Position numbers and translations under genes: made by a program. Below, piece after piece: positions 8,889 to 18,916 of a DNA stretch of 64,000 nucleotides. The notes below the pieces were generated by a model. It was given only the letters and a program-made list of their open reading frames with translations. It did no database searches and had not been told where the DNA came from. The stretch is from an uncultured Ruegeria sp. (lineage in GTDB: Bacteria; Pseudomonadota; Alphaproteobacteria; Rhodobacterales; Rhodobacteraceae), in assembly GCF_947500045.1 (NCBI RefSeq), contig NZ_CANMQQ010000001.1, forward strand, positions 186,001 through 250,000. The letters run 5' to 3'. The first letter of the stretch is position 1. Each line of letters opens with the position of its first letter.

Positions 8889-10204
8889 TGAAACTTCTGA
8901 CCAGCCTCTTAGTTGGCCTTACCTTTCTGTCAGCCCCAGTCTACGCCCAAAGCGGTCCGCTGCGGCTTGAGATAGATGAAGGCATCATCGAACCAATGCC
9001 GTTTGCGGTGCCGAGTTTTGTGCCGGACAATCCGGAGGCAGCGCAGTATGCGCAGGATATCTCGCGCGTGATCGTGTCGGACCTGACAGGGACGGGTTTG
9101 TTTCGCGAAATCTCGTCGGATGCGTTCATCAGCCGGGTAAGCAGTTTTGATGCGCCGGTACAGTTCGCCGACTGGAAAGCGATTAATGCACAAGCTCTGG
9201 TGACCGGGGCGGTCAATGTGTCGGGCAAGCGCCTGACAGTTCGGTTCCGGGTTTGGGATGTATTCTCGGGGCAGGAACTGGGGAACGGTTTGCAGTTTGC
9301 AGGCACGACCGATGGTTGGCGACGCATGGCGCACAAAGTATCAGATCAGGTTTACAGCCGGATCACGGGTGAAGGTGCCTACTTTGATAGTCGCGTGGCG
9401 TTCGTGTCGGAAAGCGGCCCCAAGGATCAGCGGCGCAAACGACTGGCGATCATGGATTATGATGGTGCGAATGTACAATACCTGACCGACAGCGCGGCGA
9501 TTGTGTTGGCCCCTCGGTTTTCGCCTACCGGTGACCAGTTGCTTTATACCAGCTACGAGACCGGCCAGCCGCGTATCTATGTTCTGGATGTCGGCCGCGT
9601 GAAGCGGCAAGAGCTAAAAACGCAAGAAGGCACGATGAGCTTCTCACCGCGCTTCTCGCCGGATGGCCGCTCGATCGTGTATTCTCTGACCCAAGGTGGA
9701 AACACCGATCTGTGGAAGATGGATCTGGCATCCGGGCAAAGCGTGCGGCTGACCAACACGCCCGCGATTGAAACCGCGCCAAGTTATTCTCCGGATGGCA
9801 GCCGGATCGTGTTTGAAAGCGACAGATCGGGCACCCCGCAGCTGTATATCATGCCCGCCAATGGGGGCGAGGCGACACGGATCAGTTTCGGACAGGGGCG
9901 CTATGGCACACCGGTCTGGTCGCCGCGTGGCGATCTGATTGCGTATACAAAGCAAAACAAAGGCCGGTTCCATATCGGCGTCATGCGCACAGATGGGAGC
10001 GAGGAACGCCTTCTGACCGCTTCGTTCCTGGACGAAGGCCCCACTTGGTCGCCAAACGGACGCGTCATCATGTTCACCCGCGAAACCCAAGGGGCGAGCG
10101 GGAGATCGACGCTCTATTCGGTGGATATTTCGGGCCGGAACCTGCGCCCGGTGCGTACGCCAGATGGCGGCAGTGACCCATCCTGGGGGCCACTTCAGAA
10201 TTGA
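8885..10204 (+). CDS. tolB: Tol-Pal periplasmic beta-propeller TolB
   Basis: Periplasmic component that binds Pal. 439 residues with a signal peptide (cleavage likely after VYAQ near 22), an N-terminal alpha/beta domain to about 165, then a six-bladed propeller marked by repeated F/YSPDG(R/S)xI motifs (for example [11 protein letters not shown] and [11 protein letters not shown]). Start codons ATG-ATG at 8885/8888 overlap the tolA stop. pal follows 86 bp later. Confidence 0.97.
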   Translation: MMKLLTSLLVGLTFLSAPVYAQSGPLRLEIDEGIIEPMPFAVPSFVPDNPEAAQYAQDISRVIVSDLTGTGLFREISSDAFISRVSSFDAPVQFADWKAINAQALVTGAVNVSGKRLTVRFRVWDVFSGQELGNGLQFAGTTDGWRRMAHKVSDQVYSRITGEGAYFDSRVAFVSESGPKDQRRKRLAIMDYDGANVQYLTDSAAIVLAPRFSPTGDQLLYTSYETGQPRIYVLDVGRVKRQELKTQEGTMSFSPRFSPDGRSIVYSLTQGGNTDLWKMDLASGQSVRLTNTPAIETAPSYSPDGSRIVFESDRSGTPQLYIMPANGGEATRISFGQGRYGTPVWSPRGDLIAYTKQNKGRFHIGVMRTDGSEERLLTASFLDEGPTWSPNGRVIMFTRETQGASGRSTLYSVDISGRNLRPVRTPDGGSDPSWGPLQN

Positions 10205-10290
10205 TCTGACCAACCAGCGGGCGACGTTCACAACAAACCCGCAATGTGATAGAAACGCGGCAATAAACAACAAAGCACGAGGCACTTGAG

Positions 10291-10794
10291 ATGAACCTTT
10301 TGAGCAAAGTCGCAGCTATTGGGGCGCTGACCCTGATTGCCGCCTGTTCCAACAACGATCCGTCGGCACTGGGCGGAGGCGCTGGTGGCAGCGGCACGCT
10401 GGTCCCGGGCTCGCCCAGTGATCCGCGATCACCGGCCTATTTCCAGCAGACAGTCGGCGACCGGGTTCTGTTCTTGGTCGATCAATCTACATTGTCACCA
10501 CAGGCTCAGACGATCTTGCAGGGACAAGCGGATTGGCTGCTGGCCAACCCGGATTTTGTTGCCAAGATCGAAGGCCACGCGGATGAGCAGGGCACACGCG
10601 AATACAACCTTGCCCTTGGGGCCCGCCGGGCAAACGCGGCGCGGGAATACCTGATTTCGCGGGGGGTTGCGGGCAACCGACTAACCACTGTCAGCTATGG
10701 CAAGGAACGCCCGATCGAAATTTGTAGCACCGAGGAATGCTATTCCAAAAACCGCCGCGCGGTGACGGTGCTGACCGGTTCAACCTTGGGGTAA
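10291..10794 (+). CDS. pal: Peptidoglycan-associated lipoprotein Pal
   Basis: Outer-membrane lipoprotein of 167 residues that anchors the membrane to peptidoglycan. Lipobox LIAAC with the lipidated Cys at 19, a Gly/Ser-rich linker, and an OmpA-like domain with the signature IEGHADEQGTREYNLALGAR near 93-112. An ATG at 10291 preceded by a GAGG-type site. cpoB begins one base after its stop. Confidence 0.97.
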   Translation: MNLLSKVAAIGALTLIAACSNNDPSALGGGAGGSGTLVPGSPSDPRSPAYFQQTVGDRVLFLVDQSTLSPQAQTILQGQADWLLANPDFVAKIEGHADEQGTREYNLALGARRANAAREYLISRGVAGNRLTTVSYGKERPIEICSTEECYSKNRRAVTVLTGSTLG

Positions 10795-10795
10795 G

Positions 10796-11629
10796 ATGAT
10801 GCGATTAGCAGGTTTGGTTCTGGCGGCGGTTGTGGCTGTCGCCGGTGTGGCTCAGGCGCAGGATCAGCAGACGCTGGCGGATATCCGTCAGGAGCTGACG
10901 GTGCTGCATGTGGAAATCCAGCGCCTCAAGCGCGAGTTTTCGACCACCGGCTCGCCCGCGCCGAACCTGTCGGGCAGTTCTGTGCTGGAACGTGTCGACG
11001 CCATCGAAGCCGAATTGCAACGCCTGACGCGTCAGACTGAACAGTTGAATCAGCGGGTGCAGAATATCGTCACCGATGGCACCAACCGGATCGGCGATCT
11101 GGAGTTTCGTCTGGTTGAGCTTGAGGGCGGTGACCTGAGCACGCTGGGCGAAACATCGACTCTGGGTGGGGAGACGCAGACAGATGTAGCCGCAGCGCCG
11201 TCGCCCACGCCGACACAACCCTCGGTCACGGATCTGGGTGAGCTTGCGGTGGGCGAACAGGAAGATTTCGATACTGCATCACAGGCATTGGCCGATGGAG
11301 ATTTCGAAACTGCAGCCAACTTGTTTGCGCAGTTCGATCAATCCTATCCCGGCAGTCCCCTGGCATCACAAGCCAATCTACGGCGTGGGCAGGCGCTGAA
11401 AGGGGTGGGCGATACGCGGGAAGCGGCGCGTGCCTTTTTGGCCAGTTTCACAGGTGATTCCGAAGGGCCACTGGCCCCTGAAGCGTTGTTTGAGCTGGGT
11501 GCGGCGCTTGGACAATTGGGGCAAACCGATCAGGCCTGTATAACACTCGGCGAGGTTGGCGTGCGGTTCCCGACCTCAGCGCCAGCGGCTTCCGCTACAC
11601 AGGAAATGGCAACGCTGGGCTGTTCTTGA
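10796..11629 (+). CDS. cpoB: Cell division coordinator CpoB (YbgF)
   Basis: Periplasmic protein that couples Tol function to septal peptidoglycan synthesis in E. coli. 277 residues: signal peptide (GVAQAQ end near 22), an N-terminal coiled coil (about 25-105, rich in Leu/Glu/Gln heptads, expected trimerisation), a low-complexity Ala/Pro/Thr linker, then TPR repeats from about 160 to the end (ALADGDFETAANLFAQF and similar). Its TGA overlaps the TTG start of tilS. Confidence 0.94.
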   Translation: MMRLAGLVLAAVVAVAGVAQAQDQQTLADIRQELTVLHVEIQRLKREFSTTGSPAPNLSGSSVLERVDAIEAELQRLTRQTEQLNQRVQNIVTDGTNRIGDLEFRLVELEGGDLSTLGETSTLGGETQTDVAAAPSPTPTQPSVTDLGELAVGEQEDFDTASQALADGDFETAANLFAQFDQSYPGSPLASQANLRRGQALKGVGDTREAARAFLASFTGDSEGPLAPEALFELGAALGQLGQTDQACITLGEVGVRFPTSAPAASATQEMATLGCS

Positions 11630-12879
11630 CCTCTGACGCCGATACGCTTCGGGCTGAACTTCGGGCGCGTTTGCCCGACCCGCTGCCGAATCGGCTGGGC
11701 GTGGCGGTTTCGGGGGGCAGTGATTCGACGGCCCTGATGCGTTTGCTGGCTGATATCGCGCAGCAAGAGCAGATTGAACTGTTTGCGGCGACCGTCGATC
11801 ACGGCCTTCGATCTGAATCAGCCTCAGAAGCTTTGACCGTTGCGGCGTTGGCACAGCACTGGGGTATCCCCCACGAAACACTGAAATGGCAAGGGTGGGA
11901 CCGAAAGGGCAACCTGCAGGATCAAGCGCGGCGCGCGCGATACCGGTTGCTGGCAGAATGGGCGGAAACGAATGCACTGCAGGCCATTGCGCTGGGTCAT
12001 ACGGCCGATGACCAGGCCGAAACCGTTTTGATGCGGTTGGGCCGCGCAGCCGGTGTATCCGGGCTTTCGGCCATGTCGGGAATACGTGCAGAGGGCGGGA
12101 TCACATTACTGCGCCCATTGCTGGCTGTAACTCGGTCCCGTCTGCGGGATTATCTGACTGCACAAAGTGTTTCCTGGATCGATGACCCCTCGAATCAGGA
12201 TCAGCGATTTGACCGGATCAAAGCGCGTCAGGCGCTTTCCGGATTGGATCAGATTGGTATCACGCCACAGACTTTGGCGCGGGTCGCTGAGAATATGGGA
12301 CAAGCACGTGAAGCATTAGCACAATTCACGCAGGAATCCGCTCTCCGACATTTGAAGGCAATAGATGGGGACCTATGCGTCGACCGCGAAGGGTTTGGAA
12401 CGCTGCCTGAAGAAATTCGCCGCCGTCTTGTGGTGGCCTCTGTTTCATGGATCGCAGGTGGAGAGTATCCGCCAAGACACAAAGCGGTGGATCAGGTTCT
12501 GGACGCGTTGTCATCAGCTCAGACAGCCACGCTGGGCGGGTGCATTTTCATACCTGATGGCAAAAACACCCGGATTTGCAGAGAGCTAAACGCTGTCAGC
12601 GATGAGATCGCACAACCCGGCATGCCCTGGGATCGGCGCTGGATTGTCACCGGGCCGAAAACTGAAGACGCAGAAATCCGGGCGCTGGGTGAAGATGGCA
12701 TTTTGCAGCTTGAAAACTGGCGATCTGCTGGCAAACCCCGCGCTGCGTTGTTGTCGACACCTGCAGTGTGGACAGGAGACTTGGTAGTGGCCGCTCCTGT
12801 CGCCGGTTTTGCCAACCAATGGCGTGCTGAGATGCTCTTGGAACGGTCCGACTTTGCGGCTGTGATTTTATCGCATTGA
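11626..12879 (+). CDS. tilS: tRNA(Ile)-lysidine synthase TilS
   Basis: Makes lysidine at C34 of the AUA-reading tRNA-Ile from lysine and ATP. 417 residues; PP-loop SGGSDS at 29-34, and a HTADDQAETVLMRL stretch near 125-138 characteristic of TilS. The start is a TTG overlapping the cpoB stop (TTGA at 11626-11629). No ATG is available nearer the PP-loop, so the TTG is accepted. Linkage tilS-ftsH downstream of tol-pal is familiar in this family of bacteria. Confidence 0.95.
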   Translation: MTSDADTLRAELRARLPDPLPNRLGVAVSGGSDSTALMRLLADIAQQEQIELFAATVDHGLRSESASEALTVAALAQHWGIPHETLKWQGWDRKGNLQDQARRARYRLLAEWAETNALQAIALGHTADDQAETVLMRLGRAAGVSGLSAMSGIRAEGGITLLRPLLAVTRSRLRDYLTAQSVSWIDDPSNQDQRFDRIKARQALSGLDQIGITPQTLARVAENMGQAREALAQFTQESALRHLKAIDGDLCVDREGFGTLPEEIRRRLVVASVSWIAGGEYPPRHKAVDQVLDALSSAQTATLGGCIFIPDGKNTRICRELNAVSDEIAQPGMPWDRRWIVTGPKTEDAEIRALGEDGILQLENWRSAGKPRAALLSTPAVWTGDLVVAAPVAGFANQWRAEMLLERSDFAAVILSH

Positions 12880-12956
12880 ACCTGCCGCAATCCTCTCTAT
12901 TTTAAGGAACAACTCCGGCAAGTCCCCACCTGCCGAAACCTTTCAGGAGATTTTCC

Positions 12957-14873
12957 TTGGGCAACGCTCGTAACATCGCCTTCTGGGTCGTTCTATTTTT
13001 ACTGATCCTTGCACTTTTCAACCTGTTCAGCGGACCCAGCGGGTCGCTTCAGGGCAATGAAAAAACCTATTCTGATTTTGTGTCCGCCGTCGAAAGTGGT
13101 GAGGTCAACAAAGTCACGCTGGACGGTGAGCAGATTCGCTACACAACTCAGAACGGCGCCAGTTACACTACGATCAAACCCACCGACGCCGAGGTTACCA
13201 AGCTGCTAATCGACAAAAACATCCCTGTTGAGGCTGTGAAACAACAGCAGTCCGGGTTTCAGTCGTTCCTGATCACGCTGCTGCCCTTCCTGCTGCTGAT
13301 CGGGGTCTGGGTCTATTTCATGAACCGGATGCAGGGCGGTGGCAAAGGCGGCGCGATGGGCTTTGGTAAGTCCAAGGCCAAAATGCTGACTGAAAAGCAT
13401 GGCCGAGTGACCTTTGATGACGTCGCAGGCATTGATGAGGCCAAGGAAGAGCTGGAAGAGATTGTTGAATTTCTGCGTAACCCGCAGAAGTTCTCGCGCC
13501 TTGGTGGCAAAATCCCCAAGGGTGCGTTGCTGGTGGGACCTCCGGGAACCGGTAAAACCCTGCTGGCCCGCGCAATTGCGGGTGAGGCGGGTGTGCCGTT
13601 CTTCACCATTTCAGGTTCGGACTTCGTTGAGATGTTCGTGGGTGTCGGTGCTTCGCGTGTACGCGACATGTTCGAACAGGCGAAAAAGAATGCTCCCTGT
13701 ATCGTCTTCATCGACGAAATTGATGCTGTTGGTCGCCACCGCGGTGCCGGTTATGGTGGCGGCAACGACGAACGCGAACAGACGCTCAACCAGTTGCTGG
13801 TTGAGATGGACGGCTTCGAGGCCAATGAAGGCGTCATCATCCTGGCGGCCACCAACCGTAAGGACGTGCTGGACCCTGCATTGCTGCGTCCGGGCCGATT
13901 TGACCGCAACGTGACCGTTGGCAACCCCGACATCAAAGGGCGCGAGAAGATCTTGGGCGTGCATGCGCGCAAGACGCCTCTGGGCCCTGATGTTGATCTG
14001 CGCATCATTGCGCGTGGTACTCCGGGCTTTTCGGGTGCCGATCTGGCCAACCTTGTAAACGAGGCTGCGTTGATGGCCGCCCGTGTCGGTCGCCGCTTTG
14101 TCACAATGGAAGACTTTGAGAACGCCAAGGACAAGGTGATGATGGGGGCCGAGCGCCGTTCGATGGTGCTGACCCAGGATCAGAAAGAAAAAACCGCCTA
14201 TCATGAGGCTGGCCATGCTGTCGTCGGCCTGTCCCTGCCGCTATGTGATCCGGTCTACAAGGCGACAATCATTCCACGCGGTGGTGCGCTGGGGATGGTG
14301 GTTTCGCTGCCTGAAATGGATCGCCTGAACTATCACCGCGATGAGTGCGAACAGAAGCTGGCCATGACCATGGCGGGCAAAGCCGCAGAGGTCATCAAGT
14401 ACGGTGAAGACCACGTGTCGAACGGCCCTGCGGGTGACATCATGCAGGCCAGCCAGTTGGCCCGCGCCATGGTGATGCGCTGGGGCATGTCAGACAAGGT
14501 TGGCAACATTGACTATGCCGAAGCGCATGATGGGTACTCTGGCAACACCGCTGGTTTCTCGGTTTCAGCCCACACAAAAGAGCTGATTGAGGAAGAGGTT
14601 AAACGCCTGATCCAGCAGGGGTATGAACGTGCGCACGAAATCCTGACTGAGAAAAACGAAAACTGGGAACGACTGGCGCAAGGGTTGCTTGAATACGAGA
14701 CGCTGACCGGGGACGAGATCAAACGGGTCATGAATGGCGAACCGCCCAGTGAAAGCGATGACGAAGGTGATAAGCCAGATGAAGGCAACGCCCCAAGCGT
14801 CACGGCGATCCCCAAAACCAAGGCTAAGAAATCACCGCCCGAAGGTGACATGGAACCTGAACCCTCAACCTAA
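12957..14873 (+). CDS. ftsH: ATP-dependent zinc metalloprotease FtsH
   Basis: Membrane-anchored AAA+ protease that degrades membrane and short-lived soluble proteins. 638 residues: membrane segment 7-26, periplasmic region, membrane segment about 103-121, Walker A GPPGTGKT at 194-201, Walker [12 protein letters not shown], and the zinc site HEAGH near 417. The TTG start at 12957 follows AGGAGA (12945-12950) at good spacing and gives the classical [11 protein letters not shown]-terminus. A hydrophilic Pro/Glu/Ser-rich tail ends the protein, followed by a strong terminator. Confidence 0.97.
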   Translation: MGNARNIAFWVVLFLLILALFNLFSGPSGSLQGNEKTYSDFVSAVESGEVNKVTLDGEQIRYTTQNGASYTTIKPTDAEVTKLLIDKNIPVEAVKQQQSGFQSFLITLLPFLLLIGVWVYFMNRMQGGGKGGAMGFGKSKAKMLTEKHGRVTFDDVAGIDEAKEELEEIVEFLRNPQKFSRLGGKIPKGALLVGPPGTGKTLLARAIAGEAGVPFFTISGSDFVEMFVGVGASRVRDMFEQAKKNAPCIVFIDEIDAVGRHRGAGYGGGNDEREQTLNQLLVEMDGFEANEGVIILAATNRKDVLDPALLRPGRFDRNVTVGNPDIKGREKILGVHARKTPLGPDVDLRIIARGTPGFSGADLANLVNEAALMAARVGRRFVTMEDFENAKDKVMMGAERRSMVLTQDQKEKTAYHEAGHAVVGLSLPLCDPVYKATIIPRGGALGMVVSLPEMDRLNYHRDECEQKLAMTMAGKAAEVIKYGEDHVSNGPAGDIMQASQLARAMVMRWGMSDKVGNIDYAEAHDGYSGNTAGFSVSAHTKELIEEEVKRLIQQGYERAHEILTEKNENWERLAQGLLEYETLTGDEIKRVMNGEPPSESDDEGDKPDEGNAPSVTAIPKTKAKKSPPEGDMEPEPST

Positions 14874-14880
14874 CCAGACC

Positions 14881-14905
14881 GACCCGGGCATTGCCCGGGT
14901 CTTTT
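14881..14905 (+). terminator. Intrinsic terminator after ftsH
   Basis: Perfect 9-bp stem GACCCGGGC / GCCCGGGTC with a 3-base loop (14881-14901), followed by TTTTCT. It lies 7 bp past the ftsH stop and ends the ruv-tol-ftsH run. Confidence 0.9.
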
Positions 14906-14970
14906 CTATCTTTTCATCGTGATCTGCATGTTCTCTACTGTCTGCGAAACTTGAGGGTGTTGGACATAAT

Positions 14971-15546
14971 ATGCCGGTATTGCGCAAGACCGACTATGTT
15001 GCCGAGGTCGTCTGGCTGGGGCACGTCGCGATTGGTGGCTCTTTGACAGCGCAGGTGGTTGACGCGCTTGATCTTGGCTTCGAGGGCGATCGGGGTGCGC
15101 GCCATGAGGGGCTTAATCGAGCCTCCTGCGGGCGGGTCGGAAACCTCTATCCTCAAGGCACTGAGATACGAAATGTGCGTCAATTGTCGGTTTTGTCTTC
15201 TGATGAACTGGATTTGATCGCGCGTGATATGGGGTTGGATGCGCTTGATCCTTCGTTGTTGGGTGCAAGCATCGTCCTGAGGGGCATCCCCGACTTTACC
15301 CATATTCCGCCATGCTCTCGCTTGCAGACCGCTGCCGGTCTGACACTTACGGTCGATATGGAAAACCGCCCCTGCGTTTTGCCCGGGCGTGAAATAGAAG
15401 CGGTTTTCCCCGGTTACGGCGCCGCATTCAAAGCCGCTGCGCAGGACCGCAGGGGTGTGACGGCTTGGGTCGAACGGCCGGGCAGGTTGAGCCGAGGTGA
15501 CCACATGGCATTGTTTGTACCGGATCAGCGTCAGTGGGAACCCTGA
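14971..15546 (+). CDS. MOSC domain-containing protein
   Basis: 191-residue protein resembling MOSC sulfurase-type domains (C-terminal domain of molybdenum cofactor sulfurases and YiiM-like proteins). Supporting features are the early GFEGDRGARHEG stretch, the RQLSVLSSDEL segment, and the central Cys-containing ENRPCVLPGREIE segment that corresponds to the conserved Cys position (about residue 135). Probably cytoplasmic and linked to metal-sulfur transfer or N-hydroxylated compound reduction, but the substrate is unknown. Stands alone between the ftsH terminator and fhs. Confidence 0.8.
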   Translation: MPVLRKTDYVAEVVWLGHVAIGGSLTAQVVDALDLGFEGDRGARHEGLNRASCGRVGNLYPQGTEIRNVRQLSVLSSDELDLIARDMGLDALDPSLLGASIVLRGIPDFTHIPPCSRLQTAAGLTLTVDMENRPCVLPGREIEAVFPGYGAAFKAAAQDRRGVTAWVERPGRLSRGDHMALFVPDQRQWEP

Positions 15547-15548
15547 GT

Positions 15549-15688
15549 TTCTGAGACTGCCTCAGAAGACACCAGAAACGGTTCAAAGCCGTTTCACGAC
15601 TTGATTATGTCGGAAACTAAGTTCACTAAGACGGCGCATAATCGTATGGAATGCACAGCGCCGACTCCCGCGTGTCGGCCATGCACAG
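15549..15688 (+). promoter_or_regulatory. Hairpin-rich leader upstream of fhs
   Basis: Three inverted repeats lie between the MOSC gene stop and the fhs start: TTCTGAG/CTCAGAA (15549-15555 with 15561-15567), GAAACGG/CCGTTTC (15575-15581 with 15589-15595) and GCCGAC/GTCGGC (15660-15665 with 15674-15679). The third is flanked by an exact 8-bp direct repeat ATGCACAG (15651-15658 and 15681-15688). No T-run follows any of them, so they look like leader structure or operators rather than terminators. I match it to no known riboswitch. Confidence 0.4.
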
Positions 15689-15711
15689 AATTCAGTTAGG
15701 GACCCAACCCA

Positions 15712-17388
15712 ATGAGCTACAAATCCGATATTGAGATTGCCCGCGAGGCGAACAAGAAGCCGATCCAGGAGATTGGCGCGAAGATTGGCATCTCCAGCGA
15801 TGATCTGCTGCCCTATGGTCACGACAAAGCCAAAGTCAGTCAAGATTTCATCAACTCGGTTCAGGATCGTGAAGACGGCAAGCTGGTCCTTGTAACCGCG
15901 ATCAACCCGACCCCTGCGGGCGAGGGTAAGACCACCACCACCGTTGGTCTGGGTGACGGCCTGAACCGCATCGGCAAGAACGCGATGATCTGTATCCGTG
16001 AGGCCTCGCTTGGCCCGAACTTCGGTATGAAGGGCGGCGCTGCGGGTGGCGGTTACGCGCAGGTAGTTCCGATGGAAGAAATGAACCTACACTTCACCGG
16101 TGACTTTCATGCAATCACTTCGGCACACTCACTGCTGTCGGCAATGATCGATAACCACATCTACTGGGGCAATGAATGTGAGATCGACACTCGTCGCGTT
16201 GCATGGCGCCGCGTGGTCGACATGAACGACCGGGCCCTGCGTCAGATTACGGCGTCTTTGGGCGGTGTATCGAATGGCTTCCCGCGCGAAACCGGCTTTG
16301 ACATTACCGTCGCGTCCGAGGTTATGGCGATCCTGTGCTTGGCCAACGACCTGAAAGACCTGGAAAAGCGCCTGGGTGATATCATCGTGGCCTATCGCCG
16401 TGACAAGACCGCAGTCTACTGCCGCGACATCAAGGCCGAAGGTGCAATGACTGTTCTGCTGAAGGACGCGATGCAGCCGAACCTGGTGCAGACGCTGGAA
16501 AACAACCCGGCCTTTGTCCACGGCGGTCCCTTCGCGAACATCGCGCACGGCTGTAACTCTGTCATCGCGACCAAGACAGCTCTGAAAGTGGCCGATTATG
16601 TCGTGACCGAAGCTGGTTTCGGTGCCGATCTGGGTGCCGAGAAATTCATGAACATCAAGTGTCGCAAGGCTGGCATCGCCCCGTCGGCGGTTGTGCTGGT
16701 GGCCACCATCCGTGCAATGAAAATGAATGGCGGTGTAGCTAAGGCTGATCTGGGTGCCGAGAACGTCGACGCCGTGAAATCCGGCTGTGCCAACCTGGGC
16801 CGTCACATTGAGAACGTCAAATCCTTTGGCGTGCCGGTTGTTGTCGCTATCAACCACTTTGTCACCGATACCGATGCCGAAGTGCAGGCGGTCAGCGACT
16901 ATTGTGCGGGTCACGGTGTCGAGGCGGTTCTGTCGCGTCACTGGGAACTGGGCTCGGAAGGCTCGGCTCCGCTGGCTGAGAAGGTTGTTGAAATCGTCGA
17001 AGGTGGCTCTGCAAACTTTGCGCCGATCTACCCCGACAGCATGCCGCTGTTCGAGAAAGTCGAAACCATCGCCAAGCGTATCTACCGTGCTGACGAGGTG
17101 CTGGCTGACGGCAAGATCCGCAAGCAGCTGCGCGAGTGGGAAGAAGCGGGTTATGGCAACCTGCCGGTCTGTATGGCAAAAACCCAGTATTCGTTCTCGA
17201 CCGATCCGACCCTGCGCGGCGCGCCCACCGGCCATTCGGTCCCTGTGCGTGAGGTTCGCCTGTCTGCAGGTGCCGGTTTCATCGTGGTTGTATGCGGTGA
17301 GATCATGACCATGCCTGGTCTGCCGCGCAAACCGGCTGCCGAGGCGATCTGTCTTAACGACGCAGGTGAGATCGAGGGCTTGTTCTAG
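15712..17388 (+). CDS. fhs: Formate-tetrahydrofolate ligase
   Basis: ATP-dependent formation of 10-formyl-THF from formate and THF. 558 residues, normal length. P-loop [18 protein letters not shown] at about 67-84, and the FTHFS signature [20 protein letters not shown] near 104-123. With folD downstream it connects formate to the 10-formyl-, methenyl- and methylene-THF pools, important in marine alphaproteobacteria that oxidise methyl groups. Followed 58 bp later by a chorismate mutase gene in the same direction. Confidence 0.97.
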   Translation: MSYKSDIEIAREANKKPIQEIGAKIGISSDDLLPYGHDKAKVSQDFINSVQDREDGKLVLVTAINPTPAGEGKTTTTVGLGDGLNRIGKNAMICIREASLGPNFGMKGGAAGGGYAQVVPMEEMNLHFTGDFHAITSAHSLLSAMIDNHIYWGNECEIDTRRVAWRRVVDMNDRALRQITASLGGVSNGFPRETGFDITVASEVMAILCLANDLKDLEKRLGDIIVAYRRDKTAVYCRDIKAEGAMTVLLKDAMQPNLVQTLENNPAFVHGGPFANIAHGCNSVIATKTALKVADYVVTEAGFGADLGAEKFMNIKCRKAGIAPSAVVLVATIRAMKMNGGVAKADLGAENVDAVKSGCANLGRHIENVKSFGVPVVVAINHFVTDTDAEVQAVSDYCAGHGVEAVLSRHWELGSEGSAPLAEKVVEIVEGGSANFAPIYPDSMPLFEKVETIAKRIYRADEVLADGKIRKQLREWEEAGYGNLPVCMAKTQYSFSTDPTLRGAPTGHSVPVREVRLSAGAGFIVVVCGEIMTMPGLPRKPAAEAICLNDAGEIEGLF

Positions 17389-17446
17389 GCCGCCGAATAA
17401 GACATCTCGTGGTCCGGGGAATCCCCCGGGCCATGAGGAGACGAAC

Positions 17447-17752
17447 ATGCCCACTCTGACACCTCCACAAGACTGCAATTCGATGCAGGAATTGCGGGTT
17501 CAGATCGACAAGTTGGATCGCCAACTGGTCGAGATGCTGGTGACGCGCGTAGGCTATATCGATCGCGCATCCGAGCTGAAACCGGGCGAGGGTCTTCCCG
17601 CCCGCATCCCCGGCAGGGTTGAAGAGGTGGTGCAAAAGGTACGCGCCGGTTCACACGAAGCGGGAATGGACCCGGAACTGGCCGAAAGGCTGTGGCGTAT
17701 TCTGATTGACTGGTCGATCGCGCGTGAAGAACGTGTGCTCGGCCCAGAATAA
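17447..17752 (+). CDS. Chorismate mutase (AroQ type)
   Basis: Converts chorismate to prephenate for Phe/Tyr synthesis. 101 residues, all-helical. The AroQ pattern is visible: LRVQIDKLDRQLVEMLVTRV near 16-35 and a C-terminal helix ERLWRILIDWSIAREE. The open frame extends 81 bp upstream, but the ATG at 17447 with GAGGAG at 17435-17440 is the better start. Its place between fhs and folD is unusual for an aromatic amino acid gene. An isochorismate-pyruvate lyase (PchB-like) activity is possible within the same fold. Confidence 0.85.
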   Translation: MPTLTPPQDCNSMQELRVQIDKLDRQLVEMLVTRVGYIDRASELKPGEGLPARIPGRVEEVVQKVRAGSHEAGMDPELAERLWRILIDWSIAREERVLGPE

Positions 17753-17756
17753 AGAC

Positions 17757-17780
17757 CGGGCGCGCTTTGCGCCCGTTTGG
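17757..17780 (+). terminator. Weak hairpin between chorismate mutase gene and folD
   Basis: Stem CGGGCGC / GCGCCCG (17757-17763 with 17769-17775), loop GCTTT, followed by TTTGGCTTTT. The T-run is broken, so partial read-through into folD is expected. Confidence 0.5.
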
Positions 17781-17803
17781 CTTTTGAAAGAAGGGATCAA
17801 AAG

Positions 17804-18694
17804 ATGGTAGCGCAGGTTATCGACGGAAAGGCCTTTGCCGCCAAAGTGCGCGCACAGGTAGCCGACCAGGTTGCAAAGCTGAAAGAAGAAAACGGCATTA
17901 CCCCTGGTCTGGCGGTGGTTCTGGTGGGCGAAGACCCAGCCAGCCAGGTCTACGTCCGCTCAAAGGGCAAAATGACCGTAGAGGTCGGCATGAACTCGTA
18001 CGAGCATAAGCTGGATGTGGACACCTCCGAAGAGGACCTGCTGGCGTTGATCGACAAGCTGAACAACGACCCCGCAGTGCACGGCATACTGGTGCAACTG
18101 CCGCTGCCCAAGCATCTGAACGAAGATCTGGTGATCAACTCGATCGATCCGGCAAAGGATGTGGACGGGTTCCACATCTCAAATGTTGGCCTGCTGGGAA
18201 CCGGTCAGAAATCGATGGTGCCCTGTACGCCGTTGGGCTGCCTGATGATGTTGCGCGACCATCATGGGTCGTTGTCGGGCATGGATGCGGTTGTGATCGG
18301 TCGATCGAACATCGTCGGCAAACCGATGGCCCAGTTGCTGCTGGGTGACAGCTGCACCGTCACCATTGCACATAGCCGTACCAAGGATCTGCCTGATGTG
18401 GTTCGCCGAGCTGATATCGTGGTTGCCGCCGTTGGCCGCCCCGAGATGGTGCCGGGAGACTGGATCAAGGAAGGCGCCACGGTGATCGACGTGGGTATCA
18501 ACCGTATCGAACGCGACGGCAAGAACAAGCTGGTTGGGGATGTTGACTATGCCTCTGCTGCCGAACGCGCTGGCGCAATTACCCCGGTTCCAGGCGGTGT
18601 CGGTCCCATGACCATTGCCTGCCTCCTCGCGAATACGCTCACCGCTGCGTGCCGCTCGAATGGTTTGCCAGAGCCCGAGGGGCTGACGGCATAA
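17804..18694 (+). CDS. folD: Methylene-THF dehydrogenase / cyclohydrolase FolD
   Basis: Bifunctional enzyme interconverting 5,10-methylene-THF, 5,10-methenyl-THF and 10-formyl-THF. 296 residues from the ATG at 17804 (a short upstream open stretch lacks support). The family motifs [14 protein letters not shown] (near 43-56) with the catalytic Lys, PLPKHLNE, and the NADP-site segment [14 protein letters not shown] (near 165-178) are all present, ending [18 protein letters not shown]. Functionally paired with fhs upstream. Confidence 0.97.
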   Translation: MVAQVIDGKAFAAKVRAQVADQVAKLKEENGITPGLAVVLVGEDPASQVYVRSKGKMTVEVGMNSYEHKLDVDTSEEDLLALIDKLNNDPAVHGILVQLPLPKHLNEDLVINSIDPAKDVDGFHISNVGLLGTGQKSMVPCTPLGCLMMLRDHHGSLSGMDAVVIGRSNIVGKPMAQLLLGDSCTVTIAHSRTKDLPDVVRRADIVVAAVGRPEMVPGDWIKEGATVIDVGINRIERDGKNKLVGDVDYASAAERAGAITPVPGGVGPMTIACLLANTLTAACRSNGLPEPEGLTA

Positions 18695-18730
18695 AAACGG
18701 CCCAAAAAAGCTTAATTGGGCGAGACCAAT

Positions 18731-18770
18731 ATACTCCGGAGAGCGTGCATGCTCTCCGGTATGTTGTTTT
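18731..18770 (+). terminator. Intrinsic terminator after folD
   Basis: Perfect 9-bp stem CCGGAGAGC / GCTCTCCGG (18736-18744 with 18751-18759) with a GTGCAT loop, weakly extended by outer bases, followed by TATGTTGTTTT. Lies about 40 bp past the folD stop. Confidence 0.8.
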
Positions 18771-18916
18771 AAATGAATTTCCAAACCGTATATGAGCTTA
18801 CTGAGTTGACCTTGCGTTAATCGGTGATAAGCCTTCTATTCCAATTGTTTGTGGGGTTAAATACCCTCCGTTCTAGTGTTGCCCGGATTTTACTTTGGGG
18901 AGGTGTGTTACCCGAC

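Noticed and set aside
16129..17478. Minus-strand open frame of 449 residues opposite fhs.
   Set aside because: fhs is certain from its P-loop and full-length match. The antisense product is rich in His, Gln and Arg and resembles nothing known.
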